Of a stretch of 64,000 nucleotides of DNA, positions 51,880-60,956 are shown one piece after another. The stretch comes from Staphylococcus americanisciuri (lineage in GTDB: Bacteria > Bacillota > Bacilli > Staphylococcales > Staphylococcaceae), in assembly GCF_024814435.1 (NCBI RefSeq), contig NZ_JANUXY010000007.1, positions 51,050-115,049 of the forward strand, written 5' to 3'. The notes under the pieces were generated by a model. It was not told the origin of the DNA. It saw only the letters and a list, made by a program, of their open reading frames with translations, and did no database searches. Made by a program: the position numbers and the translations under genes. The number at the start of each line of letters is the position of its first letter. Positions within the stretch are counted from its first letter, which is position 1.

Positions 51880-53070
51880 TTATTTGTTTGCGATTGCTTT
51901 AATGCCTGGTAATTCTTTACCTTCTAAGTACTCAAGTGATGCACCGCCACCAGTTGAAATATGTGTGAAATCATCTTCAAAGCCTAATTGCATTGCTGCT
52001 GCAGCTGAATCGCCACCACCGATGATTGTTGTTGCGTCTTTTAACTCAGCAATTGCTTCACACACACCAATTGTACCTTGTGCAAAGTTACTGAATTCAA
52101 AGACACCCATTGGTCCATTCCATACAACTGTATGCGCACCTTCAAGTTGTTGTTTGAACAATTCAACTGTCTTAGGTCCGATGTCTAGTGATTCTTGATC
52201 TTCTGGAATTTCGTCGACAGATACTTCTGTAATCTCAGCATCGTTAGAGAATTCTTTTGCTACTTTACCGTCAACTGGTAAGACAATTTGATCGCCTGCA
52301 CGTTCAAGTAAATCTTTAGCAAATTCAATTCTATCTGCTTCTAATAAAGAAAGACCGATTTCTTTGCCTTGTGCTTTTAAGAATGTGTATGCCATGCCGC
52401 CACCGATTAGAACTTTGTCAGCAATGTTGAGTAAGTTTTCAATTACACCGATTTTGTCGGATACTTTTGCGCCACCAAGAATGGCCACAACAGGTTTATC
52501 AGGGTTTTCAACGACACCACCGATAAATTTAATTTCTTTTTCCATTAAGAAACCTGCAACCGTTTCAAGATGTGTTGAAATACCAACGTTTGATGCGTGT
52601 TCACGGTGTGCTGTACCGAATGCATCGTTAACGAAAACATCACCTAAAGATGCCCAGTATTTACCAAGCTCAGGATCGTTTTTAGATTCTTTCTTACCAT
52701 CTACGTCTTCGAAACGTGTGTTTTCAAACATTAAAATTTCACCTTCATTTAACGCTTGAATTGCAGATTCTAACTTTTCACCACGTGTTTCAGGAATAAA
52801 CGTAACTTCTTTATCTAACTTTTCGGATAAGCGTTTTGCAACAGGTGCTAATGATAACTTGGCTTTGTCGCTTTCTTCTTTCACTTTACCTAAGTGTGAG
52901 AATACAACGACTTTACCACCTTGTTCAAGAATATATTGCAATGTTGGCAATGCTTGAACAATACGGTTATCGTTTGTAATTTCGCCATCTTTCATTGGCA
53001 CGTTAAAGTCTGCACGTACAAGAACCACTTTCCCTTTTAACGCTACATCAGTTACATCTTTTTTTGCCAT
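51880..53070 (-). CDS. pgk: Phosphoglycerate kinase
   Basis: 396-residue glycolytic kinase making ATP from 1,3-bisphosphoglycerate. N-terminal signature [15 protein letters not shown], nucleotide region [15 protein letters not shown] near 205 and the C-terminal [13 protein letters not shown] loop near 370. ATG 53070 (MAKKDV) follows GAGGAGG; extra upstream codons lack a site. Confidence 0.98.
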   Translation of the reverse strand: MAKKDVTDVALKGKVVLVRADFNVPMKDGEITNDNRIVQALPTLQYILEQGGKVVVFSHLGKVKEESDKAKLSLAPVAKRLSEKLDKEVTFIPETRGEKLESAIQALNEGEILMFENTRFEDVDGKKESKNDPELGKYWASLGDVFVNDAFGTAHREHASNVGISTHLETVAGFLMEKEIKFIGGVVENPDKPVVAILGGAKVSDKIGVIENLLNIADKVLIGGGMAYTFLKAQGKEIGLSLLEADRIEFAKDLLERAGDQIVLPVDGKVAKEFSNDAEITEVSVDEIPEDQESLDIGPKTVELFKQQLEGAHTVVWNGPMGVFEFSNFAQGTIGVCEAIAELKDATTIIGGGDSAAAAMQLGFEDDFTHISTGGGASLEYLEGKELPGIKAIANK

Positions 53071-53172
53071 TTTTAAAATCCTCCTCAAAACAATCGTTTA
53101 TTTCAGTTTAAACCATATCTTGCTTTTTATTAAGAATTTTATTACTTACCTTCTATACTTTCCTTTTAAAAT

Positions 53173-53202
53173 AGGCGGAGAAGCGTTTGTGCTCCCCCGC
53201 CT
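53173..53202 (-). terminator. Hairpin between gapA and pgk
   Basis: AGGCGGgGGAGC pairs with GCTTCTCCGCCT on the minus strand, followed by ATTTTAAAA. Partial termination or processing here would leave more gapA than pgk mRNA, as in B. subtilis. Confidence 0.7.
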
Positions 53203-53268
53203 ACTATCAAACTACACATCTGTTAGAAGCATGCACCGCGTACTTGCTTAACTTGTGATATCACACGC

Positions 53269-54276
53269 TTATTTTGCGTGGTCTGCTAAATATTCTAAAG
53301 TACGTACTAATTGTGCAGTGTATGACATTTCGTTATCATACCAAGAAGCCACTTTAACTAATTGACGGTTACCAACAGTCATTACACGTGTTTGTGTTGC
53401 ATCGAATAATGCACCGAAAGTCATACCTACTACGTCAGAAGATACGATTTCGTCTTCAGTGTAACCGAATGATTCGTTTGTAGCGTCTTTCATAGCTTGG
53501 TTTACTTCTTCAACTGTTACTTCTTTTTCAAGAACAACTGTTAATTCAGTTAATGAACCTGTTGCTACTGGTACACGTTGTGCGCCACCGTCTAATTTAC
53601 CAGCGATTTCTGGAATTACAAGACCAATTGCTTTTGCAGCACCTGTTGAGTTAGGAATGATGTTTTCTGCAGCTGCACGTGCACGACGTTTGTCGCCTTT
53701 ACGGTGTGGTGAGTCTTGTGTATTTTGGTCACCAGTGTATGCGTGAATTGTAGTCATAAGACCTTCAACGATACCAAATGAATCTTGTAATGTTTTTGCA
53801 ACTGGTGCAAGTGAGTTTGTTGTACATGATGCACCAGAAACAACTGTTTCAGAACCATCTAATAATTCATGGTTAACGTTGTATACAATTGTTTTAACGT
53901 CGCCTTGACCAGGAGCTGAGATTAATACTTTTTTCGCACCTGCTTCGATATGTGCTTCAGCTTTTTCTTTAGATGTGAAGAAACCTGTACATTCAAGTAC
54001 TACGTCTACACCTAAGTCAGCCCATGGCAATTTTGAAGGTTCTGGTTCTGAGAATGATTTTACTTCTTTACCATTCACACGGAAACCTCCGTCGATTACT
54101 TCTACTTCTTCAGTAAAACGTCCTTGCATTGTGTCATATTTTAATAAGTGAGCAAGCATGTCATCGTCTGTTAAATCGTTAACTGCTACTACTTCAATAT
54201 TTTCTACATCTTGAATTCTTCTAAACGCTAAACGTCCAATTCTACCAAATCCATTAATTGCTACTTTTACTGCCAT
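53269..54276 (-). CDS. gapA: Glyceraldehyde-3-phosphate dehydrogenase
   Basis: 335-residue NAD-dependent enzyme. Rossmann loop [14 protein letters not shown], catalytic Cys in [13 protein letters not shown] near 150, and WYDNEMSY near the C-terminus. Second gene of the operon, 29 bases after gapR. This is the glycolytic GAPDH (GapA), not the gluconeogenic GapB. Confidence 0.98.
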   Translation of the reverse strand: MAVKVAINGFGRIGRLAFRRIQDVENIEVVAVNDLTDDDMLAHLLKYDTMQGRFTEEVEVIDGGFRVNGKEVKSFSEPEPSKLPWADLGVDVVLECTGFFTSKEKAEAHIEAGAKKVLISAPGQGDVKTIVYNVNHELLDGSETVVSGASCTTNSLAPVAKTLQDSFGIVEGLMTTIHAYTGDQNTQDSPHRKGDKRRARAAAENIIPNSTGAAKAIGLVIPEIAGKLDGGAQRVPVATGSLTELTVVLEKEVTVEEVNQAMKDATNESFGYTEDEIVSSDVVGMTFGALFDATQTRVMTVGNRQLVKVASWYDNEMSYTAQLVRTLEYLADHAK

Positions 54277-54304
54277 GTGAGTGGCCTCCTTAAAATAATT
54301 TAAT

Positions 54305-55333
54305 TTAATTTTTTAAAAGATCTTGCGTGATAATCTTTGCTGCATACTCATCTGTTACAAGTATGGTATTCTCAGGTGCAATTTCTAAATAAGCTTTGAT
54401 AGCATTACCTTTCGAACTTCCACCTGCCACAGCAAAAATGTGTGACTTCGATTGCACTTCTTCAAGTTGAAGACCAATCGTTTTTACCTTATAAATGATT
54501 TCACCTTGTTGGTTAAAATAATAACCAAAGGCTTCACCAGCGGCATTATGATGTTGAAGTTTTGCGATAACTTCAGGTGTTGACTGTCTACGATTCGCCA
54601 TTTTCAGCGCATCACCAATGCCGTGTATAATAAATTGTGATTGTCTGATTCTATTTAATGTATTCACCACAGAGGGCTCATGCATTAAATTTTGATACGT
54701 TTGTTCGCTTACTTGATCTGGGACATAAAGTGTTGTGTAACTTCCACCTGTACGCTGTGCCATTGTAGAGCATATCGTATTGGCTTGGAAAACAACATTC
54801 TCACCGAGTCCGCCACGCGCAGGTACAAACAATACGCTAAACGGAAGCTCTGTCATAGCGTTACTAACTGATGCCATTGTAGAACCCCCAGTAACCGATA
54901 CAATCGCATCTTCATACAATTGCTTCTCGAGTAACTGTCCTGTAACCCGACCTAACTCAACTTTGACATTTAAATCTGTATCACTATTACCAGGGATAAC
55001 ATGTACGTCTTTAATGTTGTAATGTTCGCGGATCATCTTAGCAAAATGATGTTCGTCTGAATAATGACTGAAATAATCTTGCAGTTGCTTTATTACATCT
55101 ACACCCTCTGAAGTAAGTGTCATGCCTGTAGGTTTCACCAAAATTAAATTTTGATGTTTCAACAAGTCCGTTTCTGATCTCAATACTCTTTCTGTCAAAT
55201 TTAAAATTTCACTCAGTGTACGTCGACCAATCGGTTGGTATTTCTGTATTGCTGTCAAAATTGAAAACCGTCGATACATTTTATCTATCAAGTCAGGCAC
55301 TAATTTTTGTTGCACTTGAATCATACGTTTCAA
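54305..55333 (-). CDS. gapR: Central glycolytic genes regulator (GapR/CggR)
   Basis: 342-residue SorC/CggR-type repressor. N-terminal winged helix ([18 protein letters not shown], residues 35-55) and a C-terminal sugar-phosphate-binding domain that senses fructose-1,6-bisphosphate ([31 protein letters not shown]). The start is TTG 55333, 8 bases after AAGGAGG, and aligns with the S. aureus protein start; the ATG three codons on is 17 bases away. A weak start would keep repressor levels low. Confidence 0.95.
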   Translation of the reverse strand: MKRMIQVQQKLVPDLIDKMYRRFSILTAIQKYQPIGRRTLSEILNLTERVLRSETDLLKHQNLILVKPTGMTLTSEGVDVIKQLQDYFSHYSDEHHFAKMIREHYNIKDVHVIPGNSDTDLNVKVELGRVTGQLLEKQLYEDAIVSVTGGSTMASVSNAMTELPFSVLFVPARGGLGENVVFQANTICSTMAQRTGGSYTTLYVPDQVSEQTYQNLMHEPSVVNTLNRIRQSQFIIHGIGDALKMANRRQSTPEVIAKLQHHNAAGEAFGYYFNQQGEIIYKVKTIGLQLEEVQSKSHIFAVAGGSSKGNAIKAYLEIAPENTILVTDEYAAKIITQDLLKN

Positions 55334-55385
55334 AAGTTACGCCTCCTTAATAGTGAACAGGGGGTCAACTTCGAGCCACCATAGT

Positions 55386-55401
55386 GACGTTTTAAGTCCC
55401 A
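55386..55401 (-). promoter_or_regulatory. CggR/GapR-type operator, downstream copy
   Basis: GATGGGACTTAAAACGTC on the minus strand, between the promoter and gapR, where the B. subtilis CggR operator (GGGAC-n-GTC type) lies. It shares GGACTTAAA with the upstream copy. Confidence 0.6.
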
Positions 55402-55443
55402 TCGACTCCAAAAAAATTTATTTCATTTCCTGTTTACAAATAC

Positions 55444-55472
55444 ATCATACTACGTTCAATTTAAAAATGCAA
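55444..55472 (-). promoter_or_regulatory. Promoter of the glycolytic operon
   Basis: TTGCAT, 17-base spacer, TATGAT on the minus strand, giving a leader of about 105 bases to gapR with the downstream operator within it. Confidence 0.6.
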
Positions 55473-55500
55473 GTCAAAAGTAATCCCGCATTTAAATTCA

Positions 55501-55521
55501 CCGGGACAATTTAAGTCCATC
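55501..55521 (-). promoter_or_regulatory. CggR/GapR-type operator-like sequence, upstream copy
   Basis: GGACTTAAATTGTCCC upstream of the -35, similar to the downstream site and a near palindrome. Two sites flanking the promoter would permit looping by the tetrameric repressor. Confidence 0.5.
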
Positions 55522-55613
55522 TATATTTTTGTAATTCCTATTCTTTTTTTTACATCTTGTATATCTCTTCTTTTTCCAAACTTTCTCCTCTATAGTAAAT
55601 ATGAGGTGATGAT

Positions 55614-55823
55614 ATGACCAATACAAATCAACAACCGGAAGTGATAGAACCACATGACCCCCGTTATAAACGCCCTGAAGATTTTAATCATGAATATGCG
55701 CAACATACACATCATGTCTATACGCATTCATTCGGTTGTACACCAATAGGATGTCTTCCTGGTTGCTTATTTTCAATTATTGTATCCATTCTTCTAACAG
55801 TATTGCTCAACTTATTATTTTAG
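55614..55823 (+). CDS. Small membrane-anchored protein, histidine-rich
   Basis: 69 residues: polar N-terminus with HEYAQHTHHVYTHSFG, two cysteines (CTPIGCLPGC), and one C-terminal helix FSIIVSILLTVLLNLLF. Start behind GAGGTGATGAT. The His/Cys content could bind metal. Not recognised; divergent from gapR. Confidence 0.65.
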   Translation: MTNTNQQPEVIEPHDPRYKRPEDFNHEYAQHTHHVYTHSFGCTPIGCLPGCLFSIIVSILLTVLLNLLF

Positions 55824-56190
55824 ACTACCAACAAGAGGCAGTTCACCTTCTATAGTGACGTCACTCGTTTGGTTTATATTGTCGTTCCAGCTAAACCCAT
55901 CTTGATTTAGGGAGTGGGACAGCAATCTTATTTTCCTTAAAAGATTCCGTTGTGCCAATCAGGCAAGGCTGAGTGAGAGTGGAAAAGCATAGGAAATTGT
56001 ATTCTCACTTTAGATAGTTTTTCTATTAATGTCCAATCTCTTTTGGCATACTAAAAAGAAAAAGGCAGAATGGCTCATCATGCCATCCCACCACCAAAAA
56101 TGTAGGTTCAAAAAATAAATTAGAGGTTGGAACATCATACCTTTGTACACTGAGTATGTGCCCCAACCTTCCACTCTATCTTAATTTATT
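55824..56190. other. Intergenic region with hairpin repeats
   Basis: About 370 bases without a gene. It holds the GTGGGACA repeat at 55914-55957 and a second hairpin, GGTTGG...CCAACC with a 32-36 base loop at 56123-56170, which can end the minus-strand gene at 56191. No frame is supported. Confidence 0.5.
55914..55957. repeat. Staphylococcal hairpin repeat, copy 2
   Basis: GTGGGACAGCAATCTT and AAGATTCCGTTGTGCCA arms; partly decayed (TGTGCC against GGGACA) relative to the copy at 51801-51856. Confidence 0.65.
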
Positions 56191-56814
56191 TTATTGAGAA
56201 GTGTTGTTATCCGGTACTTGCCTTGACTGCGTTTGTGTGGAGGACTGTGATGCTGCTTGTTGTGCTGATTGGCTTGGCTGACTTTGTTGCGTCTGTTGAT
56301 TTTGCTGTGGTGCTACTTGTTGTTCATGATTGGATGATTGTGATTGTTGAGCATCTTGACGTTCTTTCGAGGCATTATCTGCTTTTTCTTCCTGTGCCTT
56401 TTTCTCTGCTTGTTCCGCCGCTTTCTCTTCGGATTCTTTCTTTTGCTTAGAAGCTTGATTTTGACGTTGTTGTTGTGTTGCTTGTTGTTGCGCTTCTCTT
56501 GCAGCAGCTTCTCTTTGTTGTTGTTCTATACGCGCTTGTTCTTCGGCAGCTTGGCGTTCTTCTGCTTCACGTTTCTCTTGTTCTTTTTTCTTCTTTAACA
56601 CTTCTTGCTTTTCTTTTTGTTCCTCAATTTTTTGGTCTTTCAAGCGTTGATCACTTTTATGTGATTGATCAACAAACGCAAAAACTGCAAACACAAGACT
56701 TCCTATTAAAAATAGTACGATGATTATACTTAAACAACCACCAAACTTCTTACCTGAGTTTCTACCATCATCTCTATATCTAGGTCCTTGACTACTTCTT
56801 TGTGGTACTGCCAT
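56191..56814 (-). CDS. Membrane-anchored glutamine/lysine-rich coiled-coil protein
   Basis: 207 residues: basic N-terminus, one helix at about 27-50 (CLSIIIVLFLIGSLVFAVFAF), then a charged coiled coil (KDQKIEEQKEKQEVLKKKK) and a glutamine-rich tail to the end. Orientation is probably inside-N, outside-C. Low complexity makes the family call impossible; similar single-helix proteins act at the cell wall or division site. ATG after AAGGAGTAATTAAT. Confidence 0.75.
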   Translation of the reverse strand: MAVPQRSSQGPRYRDDGRNSGKKFGGCLSIIIVLFLIGSLVFAVFAFVDQSHKSDQRLKDQKIEEQKEKQEVLKKKKEQEKREAEERQAAEEQARIEQQQREAAAREAQQQATQQQRQNQASKQKKESEEKAAEQAEKKAQEEKADNASKERQDAQQSQSSNHEQQVAPQQNQQTQQSQPSQSAQQAASQSSTQTQSRQVPDNNTSQ

Positions 56815-56995
56815 ATTAATTACTCCTTCTCTTTGCTATCCTTCCAATACGCACTCAATTTTATGCCTCACAATATTATATTAGAAGAAATACTTTACAT
56901 GATAATCTTACCCTATTGCAAGTAAATCAATCTTTCAATTTTAATTATAACTATTTATTTAGCAATTCGAAATATATTGGGTATAATTGGGTATA

Positions 56996-57113
56996 AAAAA
57001 AGACCGGAATGCTGCATCATTCCAGTCCTACTAAAGGGAGTCAAAATAACCTTCGTTTTGTATATTATGGGGTATACTGTTTAATTAAGAGATGTATTAA
57101 TTCATTCGAAGGT
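56996..57113 (-). ncRNA. Putative small RNA, RsaH-like
   Basis: A TATAAT at 57120-57125 on the minus strand is followed after about 110 bases by a strong terminator (GACcGGAATG...CATTCCaGTC then seven T at 56995-57001), with no reading frame between. The predicted RNA carries an unpaired ACTCCCTTT complementary to ribosome-binding sites, like the C-rich motif of S. aureus Rsa RNAs. RsaH, as I recall, lies beside the same epimerase gene in S. aureus. The -35 box is poor. Confidence 0.65.
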
Positions 57114-57221
57114 ACTTCCATTATAACGCACTTTGTGAAAAAATAAACAAATTTGATTTGAATATTATATGGCTTTTTAATTTCTAAACATTGAACACTC
57201 GAATATATGAAAGGATGATGT

Positions 57222-58130
57222 ATGATGACAACCTATTTAATCAGCGGTGGCACAGGGCTTGTAGGGCAACGCTTGCTGCAACGTCTAACACAATCACAAA
57301 CGAATACTGTCTATATTTTGACTCGTTCGTCACAGCAATCACATCAACGACAAATCACATATATCGATTGGTCACAAGAAAACTGGGAACAGCACGTGCC
57401 TGACAACATAGACATAGTCATTAATTTGGCAGGCACGACATTAAACCATTATTGGACATCTGCACACAAACAGCGTATGATGACAAGTCGTATACAAGCT
57501 ACTCGTGCGCTATATGATTTGTTTCGTCAGCGAAGTAAATCACCTGACGTATTATTCAACGCAAGTGCGATTGGTTACTATCCACCATCTCAATCAACCA
57601 TCTATACAGAAGAAACACAACGATTACCACATGACTTACTATCAGAAATTGTCTACCAATGGGAGCAGCAAGCCGCATTATTTAATAACTTAGGTACACG
57701 TGTATTATATGGAAGATTTGGTTTGATTTTTTCCAAGCATGGCGGTGCGCTACCAATGATGGCACTGCCTTATCACTTATTTGTCGGTGGAAAACTAAGC
57801 AGTGGTCACCAACCGTATTCATGGATTCATATTGATGACTTAGTGTCTGCCATTCTCTATTTAATTGCGCAACCGTCCGCAAATGGCCCGTATAACTTTA
57901 CTGCACCCAATCCAACAACACAACATCAGTTTGGACGGGTTTTGGGACGAATTTTACACCGGCCCCATTATACCCGTGTTCCCGGTGGTTTACTGCGCCT
58001 ATTACTTGGACAAATGGCGACTTTAATACTCGATACACAATATGTATTGCCTGAACGTTTATTACAACAAGGATTCACATTTCAATATCCAAATCTCGAT
58101 GAAGCGCTCAAAGAAATATATACGCATTGA
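57222..58130 (+). CDS. SDR-family NAD(P)-epimerase (YfhF-like, TIGR01777 type)
   Basis: 302-residue extended SDR protein with the N-terminal loop YLISGGTGLVGQRLLQRL, the VINLAGTTLN segment, and the C-terminal DUF1731-like FTFQYPNLDEALKEIY. Formerly called cell division inhibitor-like; the real substrate is unknown. ATG after GAAAGGATGATGT; two ATG codons in a row. In S. aureus the same gene stands next to clpP. Confidence 0.88.
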   Translation: MMTTYLISGGTGLVGQRLLQRLTQSQTNTVYILTRSSQQSHQRQITYIDWSQENWEQHVPDNIDIVINLAGTTLNHYWTSAHKQRMMTSRIQATRALYDLFRQRSKSPDVLFNASAIGYYPPSQSTIYTEETQRLPHDLLSEIVYQWEQQAALFNNLGTRVLYGRFGLIFSKHGGALPMMALPYHLFVGGKLSSGHQPYSWIHIDDLVSAILYLIAQPSANGPYNFTAPNPTTQHQFGRVLGRILHRPHYTRVPGGLLRLLLGQMATLILDTQYVLPERLLQQGFTFQYPNLDEALKEIYTH

Positions 58131-58164
58131 CGCAAAAAGTGAACTGAAACACGATTCTTTTAAT

Positions 58165-58653
58165 TCACTTCAATTGCTTCTGATAAAATGCTAAGTCCAG
58201 CCACTGATCAAATTTAAAGCCTACCTTTTTCAATGTACCTACATGAGTGAAACCGTGACGCTCATGTAATTCTCTACTTCCTTTATTAGCTGAATCTATT
58301 CCTGCAACAACTGTTTGATAACCTCTTGCTATCAAAGTCTCTTCCAGTTGCTTGAGTAAACGAGATGCAATGCCCATTCGCTGATAATCAGGATGTACAT
58401 AAATGGAATGCTCAACCGTATATTGATAAGCCGGCCAATTACGAAAAGAACCATACGTCGCAAAGCCTACTATTTTTGCGTCGTGAATATACACATAAAC
58501 GGGTATACCCGCTATGACTTTATCAATAAACCATTGCTGACGCTCTTCTAAAGTGGTCTCATCATATGTGTAAACAGCAGTTGTATGCACAATAGCATGA
58601 TTGTATATCACCAAAATTTCTGGCAAGTCTTGTGTCGTCGCTTCTCTAATCAT
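58165..58653 (-). CDS. GNAT N-acetyltransferase, phosphinothricin acetyltransferase-like
   Basis: 162-residue acetyltransferase with the acetyl-CoA loop PDYQRMGIASRLLKQLEE and block IDSANKGSRELHERHGFTHVGTL split between cofactor and C-terminal motifs. Close to the Pat/YncA group that acetylates small amines such as methionine sulfone. ATG near GAGGGTGTCCGT. Convergent with the epimerase gene. Confidence 0.88.
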   Translation of the reverse strand: MIREATTQDLPEILVIYNHAIVHTTAVYTYDETTLEERQQWFIDKVIAGIPVYVYIHDAKIVGFATYGSFRNWPAYQYTVEHSIYVHPDYQRMGIASRLLKQLEETLIARGYQTVVAGIDSANKGSRELHERHGFTHVGTLKKVGFKFDQWLDLAFYQKQLK

Positions 58654-58809
58654 ACGGACACCCTCTCATTGTATATTTATCATTATTATACCTTTATCTC
58701 ATCACATAGACTACTTCAATTTCACTCGGTGTCTGTCATCGTGCTACCATCAGGTGTAATGTGTGTTTCAACAATATGATTAAGACAAATATGGAGATCT
58801 TAGTTACCG

Positions 58810-58843
58810 AAAAAAAGACATACCACACATAATGTGATATGCC
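58810..58843 (-). terminator. Terminator of clpP
   Basis: GGCATAtCACA and TGTGgTATGtC arms followed on the minus strand by seven T. Confidence 0.8.
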
Positions 58844-58862
58844 TTATCATTTACCTACAATA

Positions 58863-59447
58863 TTATTTTTCTGGTACCATCACTTCATCAATTAAGCCAT
58901 ATGCTTTTGCTTCTTCAGCTGTTAAGAAGTTGTCACGGTCAGTATCTTTTTGGATTTTTTCAATTGATTGACCTGTACGTTCAGATAAAATTTTATTTAA
59001 TTTCTCACGTGTTTTTAAAATATGGTTTGCAGCAATTTCAATTTCCGTTGCTTGACCTTGTGCACCGCCTAATGGTTGGTGAATCATTACTTCAGCATTT
59101 GGTAATGCATAGCGTTTACCTTTTGCACCTGCAGCAAGTAAGAAAGAGCCCATTGACGCTGCCATGCCGATACAAATTGTTTGAACGTCTGGTTTAATAT
59201 GTTGGATTGTATCATAAATCGCAAAACCAGCTGTCACACTACCACCTGGTGAGTTGATGTAAAGATAAATATCTTTTTCAGCATCTTGTGCTTGTAAAAA
59301 TAATAATTGTGATACAATTGAGTTTGCAACGTTATCATCGATTGCAGAACCTAACATAATAATACGGTCTTTCAATAGACGTGAATAAATATCGTATGCA
59401 CGTTCTCCACGATTTGTTGTCTCTATAACTGTAGGAATTAAATTCAT
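58863..59447 (-). CDS. clpP: ATP-dependent Clp protease proteolytic subunit
   Basis: 194-residue serine protease that forms the tetradecameric barrel fed by ClpX and ClpC. Catalytic triad: Ser in [14 protein letters not shown] (near 98), His in VMIHQPLGG (near 123), Asp in [11 protein letters not shown] (near 172). ATG after AGGAGGCAGGAACTT. Under CtsR control by the upstream box. Confidence 0.98.
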   Translation of the reverse strand: MNLIPTVIETTNRGERAYDIYSRLLKDRIIMLGSAIDDNVANSIVSQLLFLQAQDAEKDIYLYINSPGGSVTAGFAIYDTIQHIKPDVQTICIGMAASMGSFLLAAGAKGKRYALPNAEVMIHQPLGGAQGQATEIEIAANHILKTREKLNKILSERTGQSIEKIQKDTDRDNFLTAEEAKAYGLIDEVMVPEK

Positions 59448-59490
59448 AAGTTCCTGCCTCCTATTTTACATGTATTGTTTGTTTGTTTAT

Positions 59491-59519
59491 AGTTTAACCC
59501 AAAAGTCAAAAATGGTCAA
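59491..59519 (-). promoter_or_regulatory. Promoter of clpP
   Basis: TTGACC, 17-base spacer, TAAACT on the minus strand. The -35 lies inside the CtsR box, so bound CtsR would block polymerase. Confidence 0.6.
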
Positions 59520-59520
59520 A
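59504..59520 (+). promoter_or_regulatory. CtsR operator
   Basis: AGTCAAAAATGGTCAAA, a full match to the heptad direct repeat RGTCAAA-NAN-RGTCAAA recognised by the heat-shock repressor CtsR. Confidence 0.95.
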
Positions 59521-59576
59521 AGTTAAACATTATCAGATTTCATGTTATACTTAGAAAAGCTTAAAATACTTACCAA

Positions 59577-59648
59577 CTCCTCGTAGTGTAATGGATAACA
59601 CTTAAGATTCCGGTTCTTACAATGAAGGTTCGATTCCTTCCGAGGGGG
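59577..59648 (+). tRNA. tRNA-Arg (CCG)
   Basis: Cloverleaf: acceptor CTCCTCG/CGAGGGG (one G-U), D-arm GTGT/ACAC, anticodon arm TAAGA-TTCCGGT-TCTTA with anticodon CCG reading CGG, T-arm GAAGG-TTCGATT-CCTTC. CCA is not encoded. Promoter-like TATACT lies at 59546. Confidence 0.95.
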
Positions 59649-59681
59649 TTCATAACACAAAATTAAGCATATTTTAAATCC

Positions 59682-59713
59682 AAGAACCCCACAGCCACGG
59701 GGTTCTTCTTTAT
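59682..59713 (+). terminator. Terminator of tRNA-Arg
   Basis: AAGAACCCC pairs with GGGGTTCTT around ACAGCCAC, followed by CTTTATT. Confidence 0.9.
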
Positions 59714-60139
59714 TCCACTCATAATTACACTCCATTAGTGACTTTTTAGAAGCCCAGACGTATTAACCCCTACCTATTCGACAGATGAGATTCTATTTTG
59801 TTCAAGTTACTGTGATTATTGTATAGTTTTTAACGGTGATTAAAGATAAAAGGGCTATTTTATTTTCTATTTCTCTGCTTTCCAATTTGAGTCCTACTTA
59901 CCTTTCTCAATGCTCACACTTTCATGCCTTCATTTTTTAATGGTTACTCCTTATTTTCAACATTTTTAACTTTTTATTTAAATTCCCTTTACTTTTGATT
60001 CGAATGACTGTATAGTAGTCTTTATCGTAATAAAAGCTCGTGTAATTAAATTGTAGTTTATTTTCAAGAATATACTCCTTTTGATGAATGAATTTTTTTA
60101 CAGAAATAAAACGTGCATTACGCACACGGAGGTATTCTT
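59714..60139. other. Region between tRNA-Arg and csp
   Basis: About 425 bases. It holds the csp promoter and leader, and a minus-strand frame of 62 codons (60125-59937) that overlaps the csp leader and has no ribosome site. The position just after a tRNA gene could mark an old integration site, but no att repeat or integrase is seen. Confidence 0.4.
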
Positions 60140-60340
60140 ATGTATAACGGTACAGTAAAATGGTTTAACGCAGAAAAAGGCTTTGGTTTCATCGAACGTG
60201 AAGAAGGTAACGATGTATTCGTTCACTTCTCAGCAATCGAAGGCGATGGCTACAAAACTTTAGAAGAAGGTCAACAAGTTGAGTTTGATATCGTATCAGG
60301 CGACCGTGGTGACCAAGCATCTAACGTTATTAAGCGTTAA
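60140..60340 (+). CDS. cspC: Cold-shock protein
   Basis: 66-residue single-stranded nucleic-acid chaperone. RNP1 KGFGFIER and RNP2 DVFVHFSAI are both intact. ATG 60140 after CGGAGG; a frame extending nine codons earlier includes the ribosome site. Most similar by eye to S. aureus CspC/CspA; which paralog is uncertain. It has its own terminator. Confidence 0.92.
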   Translation: MYNGTVKWFNAEKGFGFIEREEGNDVFVHFSAIEGDGYKTLEEGQQVEFDIVSGDRGDQASNVIKR

Positions 60341-60360
60341 TTTGTTATCATTAAGAGTAA

Positions 60361-60400
60361 CCGAGACATTTCACATTATATGAAGTGTCTCGGTTTTTTT
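60361..60400 (+). terminator. Terminator of csp
   Basis: CCGAGACA and TGTCTCGG around a 16-base loop, then TTTTTTT. Confidence 0.93.
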
Positions 60401-60761
60401 ATGTCAAAAATAGACTGATTAACGCAAGAATTGGTAGTGTCCCTTGTTTAAAGAAAATGCTTTTATCACTCGATATTCCCCCATATAAGGCTACACCAAT
60501 AATATAGACCAACAATGCCATACAGATTTCTTTAGGATTTGATGAAATAAACGTGCCGTATAATAATAGCATCCCTATTAAACCATTATAAACGCCTTGA
60601 TTCTTAAGTAATGTTTGAATATTGTCATCTTGCAATTTTTTCTTCTCAATATTGAAAACTCTGCTTGTTGTATCCGAGGTTGGATTGATGGTTTCTAAAT
60701 ACATAATATAAAAAAATTCTAAAGCCACTAAAACAACAAGTATAGTAGATAAAATTGACAT
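60399..60761 (-). CDS. DUF1304 membrane protein
   Basis: 120-residue membrane protein with four helices and the DUF1304 block LLKNQGVYNGLIGMLLLYGT. Function unknown. ATG after AAAGGAGGAAAAG. Convergent with csp; the csp terminator overlaps its end. Confidence 0.85.
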   Translation of the reverse strand: MSILSTILVVLVALEFFYIMYLETINPTSDTTSRVFNIEKKKLQDDNIQTLLKNQGVYNGLIGMLLLYGTFISSNPKEICMALLVYIIGVALYGGISSDKSIFFKQGTLPILALISLFLT

Positions 60762-60907
60762 ACTTTCTTTTCCTCCTTTTTATGTAATTGAATGTTTCTC
60801 ACTTTATAAATGTTTCAAATATATTCAATTACAATTAAATACACTCTAACAATTTAATTCTTTTCCCTTATCTATGACAAGTAATTTAACTTATCTCTTA
60901 CAAGAAA

Positions 60908-60938
60908 TAGAAAAGCCGTGCGAATATGCACGGCTTTC
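60908..60938 (-). terminator. Terminator of the sdr gene
   Basis: AAAGCCGTGC pairs with GCACGGCTTT around GAATAT, just past the stop codon; followed by TTCTATTTC on the minus strand. Confidence 0.9.
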
Positions 60939-60956
60939 TACTATTATAAATAGCTA

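Noticed and set aside
59937..60125. 62-codon minus-strand frame overlapping the csp leader
   Set aside because: No ribosome site, AT-rich lysine/tyrosine composition typical of chance frames, overlaps the csp ribosome site region.
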